DNA from: Lineus longissimus
Lineage: Eukaryota; Nemertea; Pilidiophora; Heteronemertea; Lineidae
NCBI RefSeq assembly: GCF_910592395.1
Contig: NC_088310.1
Location: 21,585,501-21,649,500, forward strand
DNA: 64,000 nt
Reading direction: 5' to 3'
The notes below the pieces were generated by a model that saw only the letters and a list, made by a program, of their open reading frames with translations, had not been told where the DNA came from and did not search any database. Made by a program: the position numbers and the translations under genes. Below are positions 49,758-61,799 of this stretch, in pieces (position 1 is the first letter of the stretch; every line of letters starts with the position of its first letter).

Positions 49758-49904
49758 AATGCACAAAGTGTGTTGGGCAAATGTTGCCGAGACTTTAAGC
49801 GGATAAGTCGAAGGGGTGGTCATGTTACCGGGGTTCCACTGTACTGATCTGTGACATCTCATTATATTGGCATTGCGTGGTCAGTTATTGCCCCTTGGAA
49901 TAAT

Positions 49905-50540
49905 CTATGACACGCATTGCATCACTGGCTGAAATCAATGGATGGGTTGGTACTGGCTATTAGAGTGATGAATGTGGGAGTGACCTCTATCTTTCGATTC
50001 TCAGCTGCTAAGTTACAATAATTGATGGACATGGAGAGATGTTGATTTGGATAAGGAGAATTGCATGGTCACTTGGTGTCTCTCATGAGAATCTGTTTCA
50101 GACATTGCATCACTGACTGACTTCATTTGATAGGCGGACACTTGGCATTGCTATAATGAATGAGGGAGTGACCTGTGGTCTGATGCGCCTTGTGTTTTGT
50201 GGGAGATGGACAGACTTGCAGTAATGTTGATGGTTATGCTATTATGAAACCCAATAGGAAATATCTGTTTCACTGACAGATTTGTTATTATTGTTTACCC
50301 TATCATTCCTCATCTGGTCAGCTGAGAATGACCTGGAAAAACTTTATGCCATGCATTGCATCACATAATGCAGGGTAGATACTGCCCGTTAGTATGATGA
50401 ATGGACAGTGACCATTCTCTCATGGTGCTGTTCCTGTCACTTTGTGGTGAGTGGGAGGTGAATAGATAAGTACTGAAGAAAAGGGATCCTGAGGATGCTA
50501 TTCACTAAGGACAGACCCTATTACCTTTAAGCTGATTGGA
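49905..50540. repeat. Decayed ~190-250 bp tandem repeat, three copies
   Basis: CATTGCATCAC recurs at 49915, 50103 and 50353. Each is followed by GATGAATG(T)..GAG..TGACC and later GTGGGAG(A/G)TG-type blocks in the same order. Confidence 0.65.
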
Positions 50541-50874
50541 GCCCATTGCTGACAATACAGGGTCAATAATTTGTCTGCTCTCATTGTCATGTGAAGATTC
50601 TGGCATTTGTTTCTCAGAATCGCTCAAGATACTAAATTTACTTATTTCTCCATCTCGATTTGTATTTGTAGCCTAATCACCTCTCCACGTGATTGCTCTG
50701 GGGTGATCAAACCAGGAGACTGAGCACAGAATCCTATTATGTTTTATTTATGGTTCCACGCGGCCGTAATCACCACGGACCATTCCATTACTTTATTCAA
50801 TGAAGAATCAATATTGACCATGACAGTTGTATATGCCGTGTTGACTTTGGCTAGCCTGCAGAGATAGCTCATCA

Positions 50875-51240
50875 TGCTAACTTTAACTCGGTTTTAATGG
50901 AAATTGATGGTAGATTGAGTTTCATTTCAGAGACGAGAAGGCAAAAGGAAACTGACCAAGGAGAGTGATCTCAGTTAAAATGTACCGCACTGTAAAGTAT
51001 CACATGCCATTATTTTGACTTTGGCTTTAACTTGGTTTTAATAGAAATTGATGGTGGACAGAACAAAGACAAAAGGCTATGTGAGGGGTCTTAGCTGAAG
51101 CTTTACATGAAGCTCAAGTTGTTGATTCGACACTCGACTTTTAATACAAATTGATGGTAGATTGAGTTCTGTAGAAGAGAGGAGGAAAAAGACAAGAGGA
51201 AGCTGACCATGGGGAGGGTCTCAGCATTAATTGTATTGGA
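50875..51240. repeat. Decayed tandem repeat around TTTTAATNNAAATTGATGG
   Basis: The core occurs at 50892, 51037 and 51139, each followed by a GA-rich block and AGCTGA or ACTGACC..GGTCTCAG-like sequence. Confidence 0.7.
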
Positions 51241-54084
51241 AGTTGTTGCTACTGCCGAGGAAGCTGATCCCTATCTCGTTTCAATGGAAATGGATTGCAG
51301 CTTTAGAAATGTGGCAACGGACTTGCACTCCTGGGGCACTCATGTTTGGAGTGCTACAGGTTTCTTGTATTTCTTCATCACTCCACTTTGGATTTGTGCT
51401 TCTGATTCCTTATGGCTGACATATCGATTGATCTTGCCCTTGTTTTTTCCATCTGGACATTTTGCTGAACCTATTTGTTAAAAGTAGTGTTCAGTCAGAT
51501 GACCACAGCTCATCACGGAAGAGTGCGTTTGTAATATTGCCAACCAGTCAAGTGATTGCCATGCATTAAAGCTGGTCACTGTGGCATGGCAATGGATAAT
51601 ATCAGAGGGTCATGCTCATGCATGAATATCAAGCTCGAGAATTGAGATATTCTTATTGCTTCATTTATATCCGTACTTCCATTTTGGTTACGGGCCATCT
51701 CAGTCGGGCGAATCATGCAATTGGTAATGCCCAGTATTATTGCATTATGCATCCAAGTGGTTATGTCTGCTTGCATAAAGAGCAATGCTGACTATGGTAT
51801 TGGTCTGTAGTGGTCAGATAGTTCCCTGGCAACATGACCAAATATCTTACCAACAGGATTGGTTGATGAGAGTTGTTTCAGCAACATACAGAATATTTTA
51901 TTGCCTACCCGAACCAACGGCTTTATGTGGTCAATATTTGGCTTGGTTTGTGAACATAGCAAAAGGGTTAACTGAGGGTAAATAATGTCTGTATTTCAAA
52001 CAACCCATTTTATAGGATTATCTTTCCAAACCTTTTTTCTCAAATGACCAAAATTGATATATGGATTACGCCTGCGTTCATCACTTGATGAGAAATAAAC
52101 ATTTGTGTTAAATAATTTGCGGTGGGGAAAATTCATTATCTTCACTCGGCATCTTCAGTAATAATTTAACCACAGAAAACGACAGATTCAGTTTTAATGA
52201 ATTTATCTTTCATCTCTTGGCAGACGGCGGTGAATCAGTGAAACCAACACAAACGGCACTGCCATCAAATTGAATCGTAAATGCAACTGTGATAAAAATG
52301 TGACAATTTTTATAATGACTCCACATCAAGTTTTAAAATAGGAGGTTCAAAGTGATGCGTGGTGTAGATTTGTACCATTTTCAAAACGGATGCGCGTTTC
52401 TCACCATTTTTTTCTATTACCATTTATTATCAGAGAAATTAAATCTGTTGGCAGGAGAGGTATTAGAATGGTTTTAAAAAATCTGTTTGCATATCTTGGC
52501 CAAATCTAGATAAAAAACTGCTGGGGGGGGGGAGCTCCTACAAAATGCATGTATCAGTCCGTATTGAAAATCTATCAATTTTCTTTTGATCCTCCCAGAA
52601 ATTGGGCTTGAATGGGTTCGGTTAAACACTTCAAGAGTCAGCCCATCCATCCAGTTCACCTGTTCGGCTGAAAGAGAATGCATGTCAGCACGATAAAATA
52701 GCTCAAATTGATTTCCCATACAACCTCACCCCTCATGCAAATTAAGAAGGCTTCAATTCATTCCAAACATATGCTGGTCTCACAATTTTGACCCGACTAT
52801 TCATCGTTAGTCCACGTAAGTTAATTATTTTCTTCCCATAGTGAAAGCCATTGTCCATATGGTGGGGCATGATTACAAAGACGATAGTGTTTTCGTAAAT
52901 CTTAATTTGACATGATTAAAATTTTCACCGAATTGATCAAAATAGTTAATTCATTGCAATGCACCTGACCATTCCACGAATAACTGAGTTCATCAATGGC
53001 CTGATTTGAATATATAAGGCCTTAGAAATTTTGTCCCTTGTGCTGTCAGCTCTCCATCATTTGCTGTTGATGAAATTTTTCATCCCGTGACCTTGTAAAA
53101 ATGATATAATCCCATTAAGATGTGACTTCAATTTTGGAACACCCTGGAGAGATTTGGAATTAATTTGATGGTCTCTCGTTTAGGATGACCTTTCCTGTAA
53201 GTTAATACCCTTGGGAGGTGTGACAGTGTGATAGGCGGCCTGCAGTCCTTTGTCATGGGATTAGAACCAGAGTCATGTCCTGATTAAATCAATTTTTGAA
53301 GTCCATTTGAAATTTCACTGAAGTGTGTGTTTGTCGGGGATAGGGAGGTGGTGCCTGGTTGCTGACCATTGGAGTTGGTGCTGCAGTGAAAGGAATATTT
53401 TCCTGCTTTAGCTCAATCAGTTGAGACAGCATTGGGGCACAAGTTGTTTAAGTGCGGTGTTTGACACTTTCATTTGTAGTTCTTTATCTATAGTAAGATT
53501 GAAATGCAAATATTTAAACTCATATAGATTCATTTGATAGTCACTTTGCTGACCTTGGCATCTCACCCTGATATTTACTATGGAACCTTCCACTTGATCT
53601 CGGACGAATTGATGATGGGTTGTCTACCCTCAAGTTCACAGGGTAATTAGACTGATAAGATTTGGCAAACCCAATTTATTCCATACACTTGATTAAGCTA
53701 AATAACAGGACAATTTGGAACTGAACACTCTCATGACGTAATCACACTTTTAAAAGTTACTTTAGATTTTATTTAAATTCATGCTTGGTAAATGCTAACT
53801 CCCTATCACCGGCTTTTACAAGAGAAAGTACCATTTTCCAGGGCTTTTGAATAAGTGCATTTTTTCCAGGAGGTTGCCATCTCACCTGCTGGGAAGACAC
53901 GATCTACATGGATGTTTCCCTGCCTCATTTCAGAATTCCATTGAAAATCCATTAGTAAACAACAGGAACTGGAGCAAACGATGCCAAAGAGAGGTTCCAG
54001 TCATCAAAAGTGGATAAATAACATCAGAAGGGCAGAGGATGGGGAAACACATTATAACTTAAAGGGGATGTGCTAATTTGGAGG

Positions 54085-54185
54085 GCTTTGTGGTTAGGGA
54101 ATCCAAATCACAATCTGTGGGTAATGAGTTTGTACCGCGGTCAGGTCTTATCTTCGTTCTCCCAGATTGAGCTCAATGTCAGTCA
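54085..54185 (+). mobile_element. Possible decayed tRNA-derived SINE
   Basis: GGCTTTGTGGTTAGGGAATC resembles an A box/D arm and GAGTTTGTACCGCGG a B box. The TTCTCCCAGATT block after it is also present in a similar place at 59085. The match is weak. Confidence 0.35.
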
Positions 54186-56753
54186 TCATTTCTATCCCAG
54201 TGTACCTTTGTGGAGACCTAAAATAGTGACGATGTTGGACAGTCCTTCTGGACATTTCAATTAATTGGTTCAAATGTTATTGCCTGAATGTGAAAGAAGA
54301 GGTAGATCTCGAGTTTCAATATCACACACCTTCTGACTAATTATTTTGTGAAATTTTCATTAATCAAAAAATCCTGGGCTTTCCATCGTGCTTTATAAAA
54401 AGAGGTGAAGACTTACAAGAGTGTGTCGCAATATGTGCAAGGCTTGCACCCAAATGAGCAAAGATTCATGCTGATTCTCTCTTTCAGTCATTCATTCAGT
54501 GAATCCTTACAATCTGGCTGTGGCCTGTTGATTTGAAACCCCACCTCCTGCTTCCATCGCCATCAGACGGCAACACAATTACCAGAGAGTGGTCCGACTT
54601 TTTTTACGTGCAGCATTAGAGCTTTGTTTATGGCGGTGAAGCGGAGTCTTTCCGCTGTGGCATCGCGTCCTTTGCTCTTAGTTGATTACCAGCAGAGGTT
54701 TGATCGCACTCGTGATGACAGGCAGGTGCCCGTTAGCCAGTACAAACGAGAACCACTATGCATCCAGTGAAATTCAAGTTCATTCAAGATCATTAATAAG
54801 ATACAAAAAAACGATTCCTCGCTTTGAAGTGGAGTGTTCGAAAGGCCACATTACTACTATCAGCCAGCTTCAGATGGCTCGGCGGGGCCACTATGACAAT
54901 GATGTATGGTTCGAAGCAAAACGAGTTTACTACAAACATTCGGGTCATGTGGCTTACTTTGATCTATAGTTCATTATGCCGGGCGGAAAAATCTCCATTT
55001 GGCTGAATGTTGCTGTGTCCTTTGATGCAGGAGGCACGCATCTTTCCAAATTATGTCCCCGATGAGCAGCAACAAGATTGTACATTTCCTGCCAGTTTTT
55101 ATCTTTTTGAGTTCAAATTCATATCTTTTTGAAATTCCTCTACAAGAGAAATAATCATAACAGGAGACTTTTCCATGACACGTGATTGCATGTCAGGGCA
55201 TTTTCGAGTAAAAGTAGTTTTCTTCAAATTCAGTTGGCAGATATTCAGTGGTGACTGAGCAATCTTATTTTCAATGACGAGTGATGTCAGTTTTGGGAGT
55301 AAGTGTAAATCCTGTTTATCATATTCATGATGCGTCCTTTACCAAGTGAGACAGTTGGCCAGTCCCTCCCTCCTAAAGGGATCCAGTCATATGAACGAAC
55401 TCTTATTCAGGTAGCATTTCTTGATAGGATTCCTATCATTTTTACAAATTAGAGAGTTGTTCGCCAGGGCGATTCCTTTAAGGTTTTCCATACCATCAAT
55501 GCTGAAATAGTTACAGTCTGGCAAGTTATTACGTTGGTATTATTTCCAGACAAATCTGAATGTATTCTCAAAGGCGAATACTAGAATCTTGTTCTTCCTT
55601 AACCAAGGTCCATCCCATCTTAGACTAATTCCATAGAGTGTGGCTAAGGATATTCTACAAAGTACATCAATCTAAAGATACTGGACATCTGAGATGCATC
55701 CTAGCATCAAATGTGGTCACATGATTAATTAGAATTTAATACTTCGGGGTTGAGATTTGAATTTCTCTTATCCATGTGTCGTCCTTCGTTCATTTTGATG
55801 TCCATTGCGAGAGATGTTGAGATCTTTTAATACATTAGGAAACCATGCAAGACGCCAGGGCTCTCTGGGCAATGTCTGCAAGTGCTGTAGCGGACAAGAT
55901 GGGGAGAATGTGGTAGACGACATTGGATGTCTTCAAGCAGAAGGCCATGCAAATCACTTGGCTGTTTCTGGTCATTTGAGCTACACTTATACTGCTATAT
56001 TCTGATGTCCTTAGAAATGAGGCCAAACAAATGAAGTGATTTGTCATCAGAGCTCTTAATCTGATTCACCTATCCTTGAAAGAAAGCTGACTTGACATAT
56101 TCATTCTAGTCTAATATATAAATGGAAGAACCAAAGAATTATTTTGCTGGTTGGCAACTTTTTGCTTCTTTCAAAAGGTCTAACCAGTGGTGCTGTGTCT
56201 AAAGATCCTCTTCAAGTAGGTGTATCCCTTGCCCAGGTTTTAGAAAAACTCTTTCCTGAATGGTACAAAACATCTCTCCAGAAAATTGCTTCTTTCAAAC
56301 CGCTGCACTCAGTATCAAAGTCTCTTGTATATGGCTATCCTGGGCTTCCTGCTAAAAAACCTTCTCCAGAACCCCTCAAAGGTTATAACTCAAGCTACAT
56401 CAGGTGGAAAATTTTATTGAGAATAAAGCTCTGGTTGACGGCGCAACAATTTGTTACAGGAAATAGACAGCACTATAAATCCTGTCCAACCGTTGTATGC
56501 TAGCGATATTGTTCTCAAAGGAACTGAAACGAATACAGGCAAAAACAAAGAAAACATGGCATAAAAAGTTGAGTCAAGATTTTCATGTTGTTATGAATGA
56601 CCGTTTCTACCGGGAATCTTTATTCATTATTAGGTGTATATTGCAGCTGCTGTCTGCAATGTTTTATGCCTTTTGGGACAACTGAGGTCCATCTTGTTAG
56701 GCAAAGTTTTAATCCTGTAGTACCAAACTCAAGCTCAACTAGAACTCAACACT

Positions 56754-56843
56754 CCTGAGGAAATCAGGGGTTAATGTTCACTTTTAGGGCCCTGCATACC
56801 TGTGTACTGGGCCTGAAAAGCACTGAACCCTGATTTCCTCAGG
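56754..56843. repeat. 90-nt imperfect hairpin
   Basis: The 5' arm starts CCTGAGGAAATCAGGG and the 3' arm ends CCCTGATTTCCTCAGG, a perfect 16 bp pair. After an internal loop, CTTTTAGGGCCC pairs with GGGCCTGAAAAG around a short terminal loop. The gene family is unknown. Confidence 0.85.
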
Positions 56844-59021
56844 ATGATGGTGGACAGATACACTTCAATATGACAGAGGTCAAACTAAAGAATGAATATT
56901 TCTTTAGGTGAAAATGTTGTATGACTGCATTTTGTGGGGACTGTTATTGAAAATTGCGTACACTGTACTTCGCTTTATTTTGGCTTTAAAAAGAATTGTG
57001 ACATACATGTAGCTGCTGATATCATTTTACAATATGCAACCCTTGGCACAAAATACCATACTCAATCCATGGTTATTAGGAAAATATTGACTTGATAATA
57101 TCCCATCTAGTGTCACTCCATTATCCTTTAGACAGGTATATCCCATGTAATATGCAGCTTACAGCTCCACTCATACTGATCAAGATTCCTACAAGATGTT
57201 TCTTTGACTTGTAATTCAATTAATAAGATAGAATTTATCAGGTATGGCCTGTCCCTTTAAGGAGATTAGCCAGCACCGGCTAATGCCCATTCAGCGCGAC
57301 AGCCTATGTTGCATCAAGACGTTCACCACGCTAATGATGTTGCATGGGTATTATGCATTGAGCAGAAACATAGATGGCGTTTCAGCCTAAGTAGAGCGTA
57401 GAGCCTAAAGTTGTCCTGCAGATAATGTATACCTATACCCGTTCTTGTCAGCGTGAACTGGCACAAATCACATTTCATTTTAAAAAGAACATGGAACCAA
57501 AATAGCAGCGGAAATGTTACACATCCATCCATTCTTGTTAGGGTGAAGTGCACGTTACGAGCACTCACGCCAAGTTATTCTCATCGCATCAGTATAGTAT
57601 CGTAAGAGTAAGACTAGAGCGTATCAGCATAGTGGGCATTCAATGTCGGGCTAAAGAAACAGGCAATTCCTTCGAGATAATTAGTCTCCTTAGATGCTGT
57701 AGCCTTGGTCGTAAATAAGACAGAGAATGGAATAAAATTGAATGGACAGTTTGAGGGTTTTGCATCAACTGATAAGAATGATTAGAAAACTAGCGAGTCC
57801 TGCATACAAACCGGCCATTCCAATTTTATAGCCGGTTCAAAAAGTTAGCCGTGTGTGGAACTTGAATGGTTCGGGTGATAAATAATACATGCAGAGCGCT
57901 CGTTTATTTTCACTGAGGCGATGGCATTTTTATGCAATCGGGAAAATGCGGATTCCCTTGACTCTGTTTCTCCACTTGAATGTGCCAACCAGTAACGCCT
58001 GCGCCAGAGGAAGAGCTGAGTTGGGATCAGGATTGGGCACAAGAGATTTCCTTTGATTTTTAACATCATAAATGAATTGATAGTTATGTGCAATGAGCGT
58101 TCTCTCCTGGTGATGTTTTTGACTGTTCTTAGTCAATGGATGGGAAGCAAGTCTTGAGAAACCAGAGGTAACAAACATACTGTTAAAATTGGTCCGGGAA
58201 ACCATTCCTGACTAATAAGTGGTTGACATTGTTATAACGTTAGAATATTTTGCTGAACGATCTGGCTTTAAAAAAGCTACAATTTGTCATCATTTTGGGA
58301 ATATTTTGCCCAGTCTGCCCTCCTATCAGACACTACATGGTGGCACAAACTAACTCAAGCCAAGCAAGCATAATCTACTCTGTTTAACTCCCAAATAGGC
58401 AATTACTAGTTCTTTTGGATACAATTGCTGAAAATCCTCCGACTGCCAAGTCATCAGCCAGCAAATATACGCTTGTCCACTTGGTATTTGGCAATGGACA
58501 GCCTGAGAGTGAAGATGCCTCCATTGGAAGCCGTTACGATTAAGTTGTCATTTAAAACCTGTATGCAAAGTAGTGAAACGGTGCCAAGTCAAATTAAACT
58601 GGTTTTAAGCAGACTCCTCTGGATGATCTGGTTGTGTCAGCCAGTTACGACTTGACGTGAGGCGGTGACAGCCTAATGTGATGTCCAGTAGATATCCGGC
58701 TGAAGAAGCCGCTTCCGAGGACATACGATGAGCTATCAATGTCGGCGGGATTTCTTCAAGACTTTTATAAGGACTCTTCATGACATTTGCATGAAAGCAA
58801 TCCTATTGACCGAGCGGAGACACTCCACGTCAGAGTCCAGTTTATGAATGAGTTGATGGTACTGGGGGTAGAATTGCGAGCTCTTAATAAGTGGGATGCT
58901 GAAATGAAGTTACTGTCATATCAGTGATGGGTTACAAGAGGAGTGGAAATATAATGGGAAGCTTGGCTGTCTGCACTAACTTAGAGAAACCAATACAGTG
59001 ATGAGTTACTCCATAGCGTGC

Positions 59022-59142
59022 TGGTCTTGATGGTTTACTGGTTATGGTGTTTGACTCTCAGGTTTGTACCCAGGATTTACTTTAGTTCTTCCAGATTAGA
59101 TAGTGTCTCCAGACGCAGAAGAAGAAGAAGAAGAAAAAGAAA
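59022..59142 (+). mobile_element. Probable tRNA-derived SINE with GAA tail
   Basis: TGGTTTACTGGTTATGGTGT with TTGACTCTCA looks like the D and anticodon regions of a Ser/Leu-type tRNA. GGTTTGTACCCAGG takes the B-box place. A TTCTTCCAGATTAGA block and a GAAGAAGAAG tail follow. Confidence 0.55.
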
Positions 59143-59145
59143 TAT

Positions 59146-59374
59146 TTTATCACAGTGGAGGTTTCGGTCACCATAAACCTGTCAGTCTTTAACATCTTTG
59201 GCTAGGCGGCCATGTAATTGTCCTTTTATGGAGTAGAAAGCTATTGAAGCAAGTAATGTTACAATCTGTTTCACAGACAACACTTCTGTGATTAATAAAA
59301 AAGCATTTAATTTTTCATCTGGAAATTAGTGTACCTTATTGGCTCACCGTAGGGGAGTCTATACAACACCGCTG
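59146..59374 (+). repeat. 229 bp duplication, copy 1
   Basis: Matches 60970-61198 over 229 bp without an indel and with seven differences counted by eye (~97%). Its right end runs into the CACCGTAGGGGAGTCTATAC start of the element family seen at 24493. Confidence 0.95.
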
Positions 59375-59979
59375 AGCCTGTCGTCCATCATCGTCCATTG
59401 TCCGTAGAACGTTGTCCCAAAAAAGAAATTCTGAACAATTTTGAAAGTCAAAAACTTTTGGGGACTGATGTTGTTTCTTCATTTTGAGCAGAAGAATAAA
59501 ACAAGTGAAAAAAACGTTTGGACTTCGAAATTATTTTCATCTGTAGCATGACAAATTTGCCGCAAAGAAACATTCATCTTCAGTCCATATCCTATCAAAC
59601 AGGTCAGACATAAGACCATCCACTTATTACTGTCCACCAGCAAGAGGTCTTGTGGGCTGTTGGACTTGACTGAAAGGCTTTTATGACTATTCTCTGGAAA
59701 GCTGTCAATGTCCTTGAGTAGTACCTGATACAAGTACTGTTTATCCCATGAGCGATATTGTGCCGTATCAAATTACATTTTCTGTAGAATTTTGTCCGAA
59801 TTTCTAAGGTGTTATCCTTGGAAAAGCATCGGGGTTGCCCGCAAAGCAAACATTGGCCTCCTTAATCTCATCCCTCTTATCCTTGGTTAGGCACGAGTGC
59901 CGATGCCAGCAAAAAATTAAATGGTCAGTCGTCGTCGTCGTCATCGTAAGATCAAAGAATGAAGAATGAAGACCCCCAA

Positions 59980-60092
59980 AACTATAAAACGAAGACCCTG
60001 ATGTCAACTATAAAACGAAGATCCCCTCGCCCCGAACTATAAAACGAAGAACCTGATGTCAACTATAAAACGAAGACCCACCCCCCCCCCCC
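59980..60092 (+). repeat. 26-29 bp tandem array ending in poly(C)
   Basis: AACTATAAAACGAAGA occurs at about 59980, 60006, 60035 and 60061, alternating with CCTGATGTC or C-rich spacers and ending in C12 (60081-60092). CTTCGGTTTATAG at 60125 is an inverted partner. Confidence 0.9.
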
Positions 60093-60969
60093 GAAGGACC
60101 AATTCCTCACCAGCCGTCTTCGGTCTTCGGTTTATAGACACCCGATATATAGGACGTTGGTAATCGGAGTAAAATCATATTGGGATTATACTCATAATAA
60201 TGAATGTTCACTTTCCAATACCAAGGGCTTTATGGTCGCTGGCTTAAGATGCTTTCCTGAAATTGATAAATGGAAACTTGAACCTTTGTAGCCACCAGTG
60301 ACCAGTTCATCATTATAATGGTGGAAGGCGACACGTTAATGTTTGACATCTTATTGCCCTTTAGCGGCTGGTTGTGGTATAGTGTTCATGGTTTGCCCTC
60401 ATTATCCTCTCTCTTCACCATTCTGTGTAAGTGATAGTGTGTATCACTGTGGTAAAACGTAGATCTTTGATGGGGTCAGCAGTATTCAAGATAATTCCTT
60501 GAAATTGATGTCAAAGTGACATGTGTGCCCAGTCTTTCTTTGTGAAACATATATTAGATTCCTGTGTCTTCAAAATACCGGAAAGTCTGAGAATTGAAGA
60601 AAAAAGGAAAGTCTGTACCTGAGAGGTGACAGGCATGACAGATGCTGATGTTTTCATTCCAGCACTCTGACTGCTTGAACAAGTGCGTTGACCCTGAAAC
60701 TCCTACCAGATTAATATCTTCGTGTCATCTTCAAAAGGTTTGATGGGCAATGGCAGCATTACCAATTAGTATCAATTAATCATGACTGTGACCATAGATT
60801 TTACCCTCACAAAGATGGTATTGGCTGATACAGTGACACTTAACTATTGGTCAACCATGAAGATATAACATTGGATTAAGCTTACATTTGTCAAAGACAT
60901 TGTACATCGTATTATCTTGTGATGTCCATCGCCTTAAATATTTCAAAACCATCAGGTTACATTGAGTAA

Positions 60970-61198
60970 TTTATCACAGTGGAGGTTTCGGTCACCATAA
61001 ACCTGTCAGTCTTTAACATCTTTGGCTGGGCGGCCATGTAATTGTCCTTTAATGGAGTAGAAAGCTATTGAAGCAAGTAATTTTACAATCTGTTTCACAG
61101 ACAACACTTCTGTGATTAATAAAAAAGTATTTAATTTTTCATCTGGAAATTAGGGTACCTTATTTGTTCACCGTAGGGGAGTCTATACAACACCGCTG
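60970..61198 (+). repeat. 229 bp duplication, copy 2
   Basis: Partner of 59146-59374 at a constant offset of 1824 bp. Confidence 0.95.
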
Positions 61199-61775
61199 TG
61201 TCCATCAGCCGTCGTCGTCGTTTTCCGTTGTCTATTTCAAAAACAGTGCCACATGTCTTAACTGCGAGAGCTATGAATTTGAAACTTTGTACACAGGATC
61301 CCTCAGGTCAGGTGACCTCTGACAATGAATTTGGTCTGATCTGATTCTTAACCTGGCCACCATGTGACCAGAAGGGGTAACCTAAAAAGTGTGATATCTC
61401 TCTTATGAGTGACTTATGAGTTTCTTTATTTTGAGCAGAATAAAAACAAGTTAAAAAAATATCTGGACTTAAAATATTTTCATCTTTTTCATAAGTTCAA
61501 AATTCTGTTTCAAAAGTAAAAAAATGTTTGAGACTGACATGACTGATGATGTTTCTTCAATATAAGCAGAAAAAAAACAAGTGAGTAAATTATTTGGACT
61601 TTCAGAGTTGAATTTTTTTATTTTTGTCAGTCGTCGTCGTCAACTCAACGATACATCATGTCATACCGACTTTGGTTTGACATATATGCTTTACATGTAG
61701 CATGATTCTTAACCAGAATGAATTCCTGACCACCAAATTACTATACGGTGAGCACAATAGCCCCTGGCCATTTCA
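61171..61775 (+). mobile_element. Repeat element C, same family as element B
   Basis: Starts CACCGTAGGGGAGTCTATAC and ends GGTGAGCACAATAGCCCCTG. It holds one recognisable 300 bp-type monomer: CACATGTCTTAACTGC, AGGTCAGGTGACCTCTGACA, and a decayed GGCCACCATGTGACC where B has its CTCF-like site. The rest is ~110-130 bp A-rich repeats. Confidence 0.75.
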
Positions 61776-61799
61776 TTTTTCACTTACCTCCTTAGTAAT

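Noticed and set aside
54682-54969. 95-codon plus-strand frame with overlapping second frame
   Set aside because: No recognised domain. The segment looks more like non-coding sequence; two overlapping frames argue against coding.
56144-56503. 119-codon plus-strand frame
   Set aside because: No domain, no splice-site context and no similarity I recognise. Its length is not remarkable for a 64 kb window.
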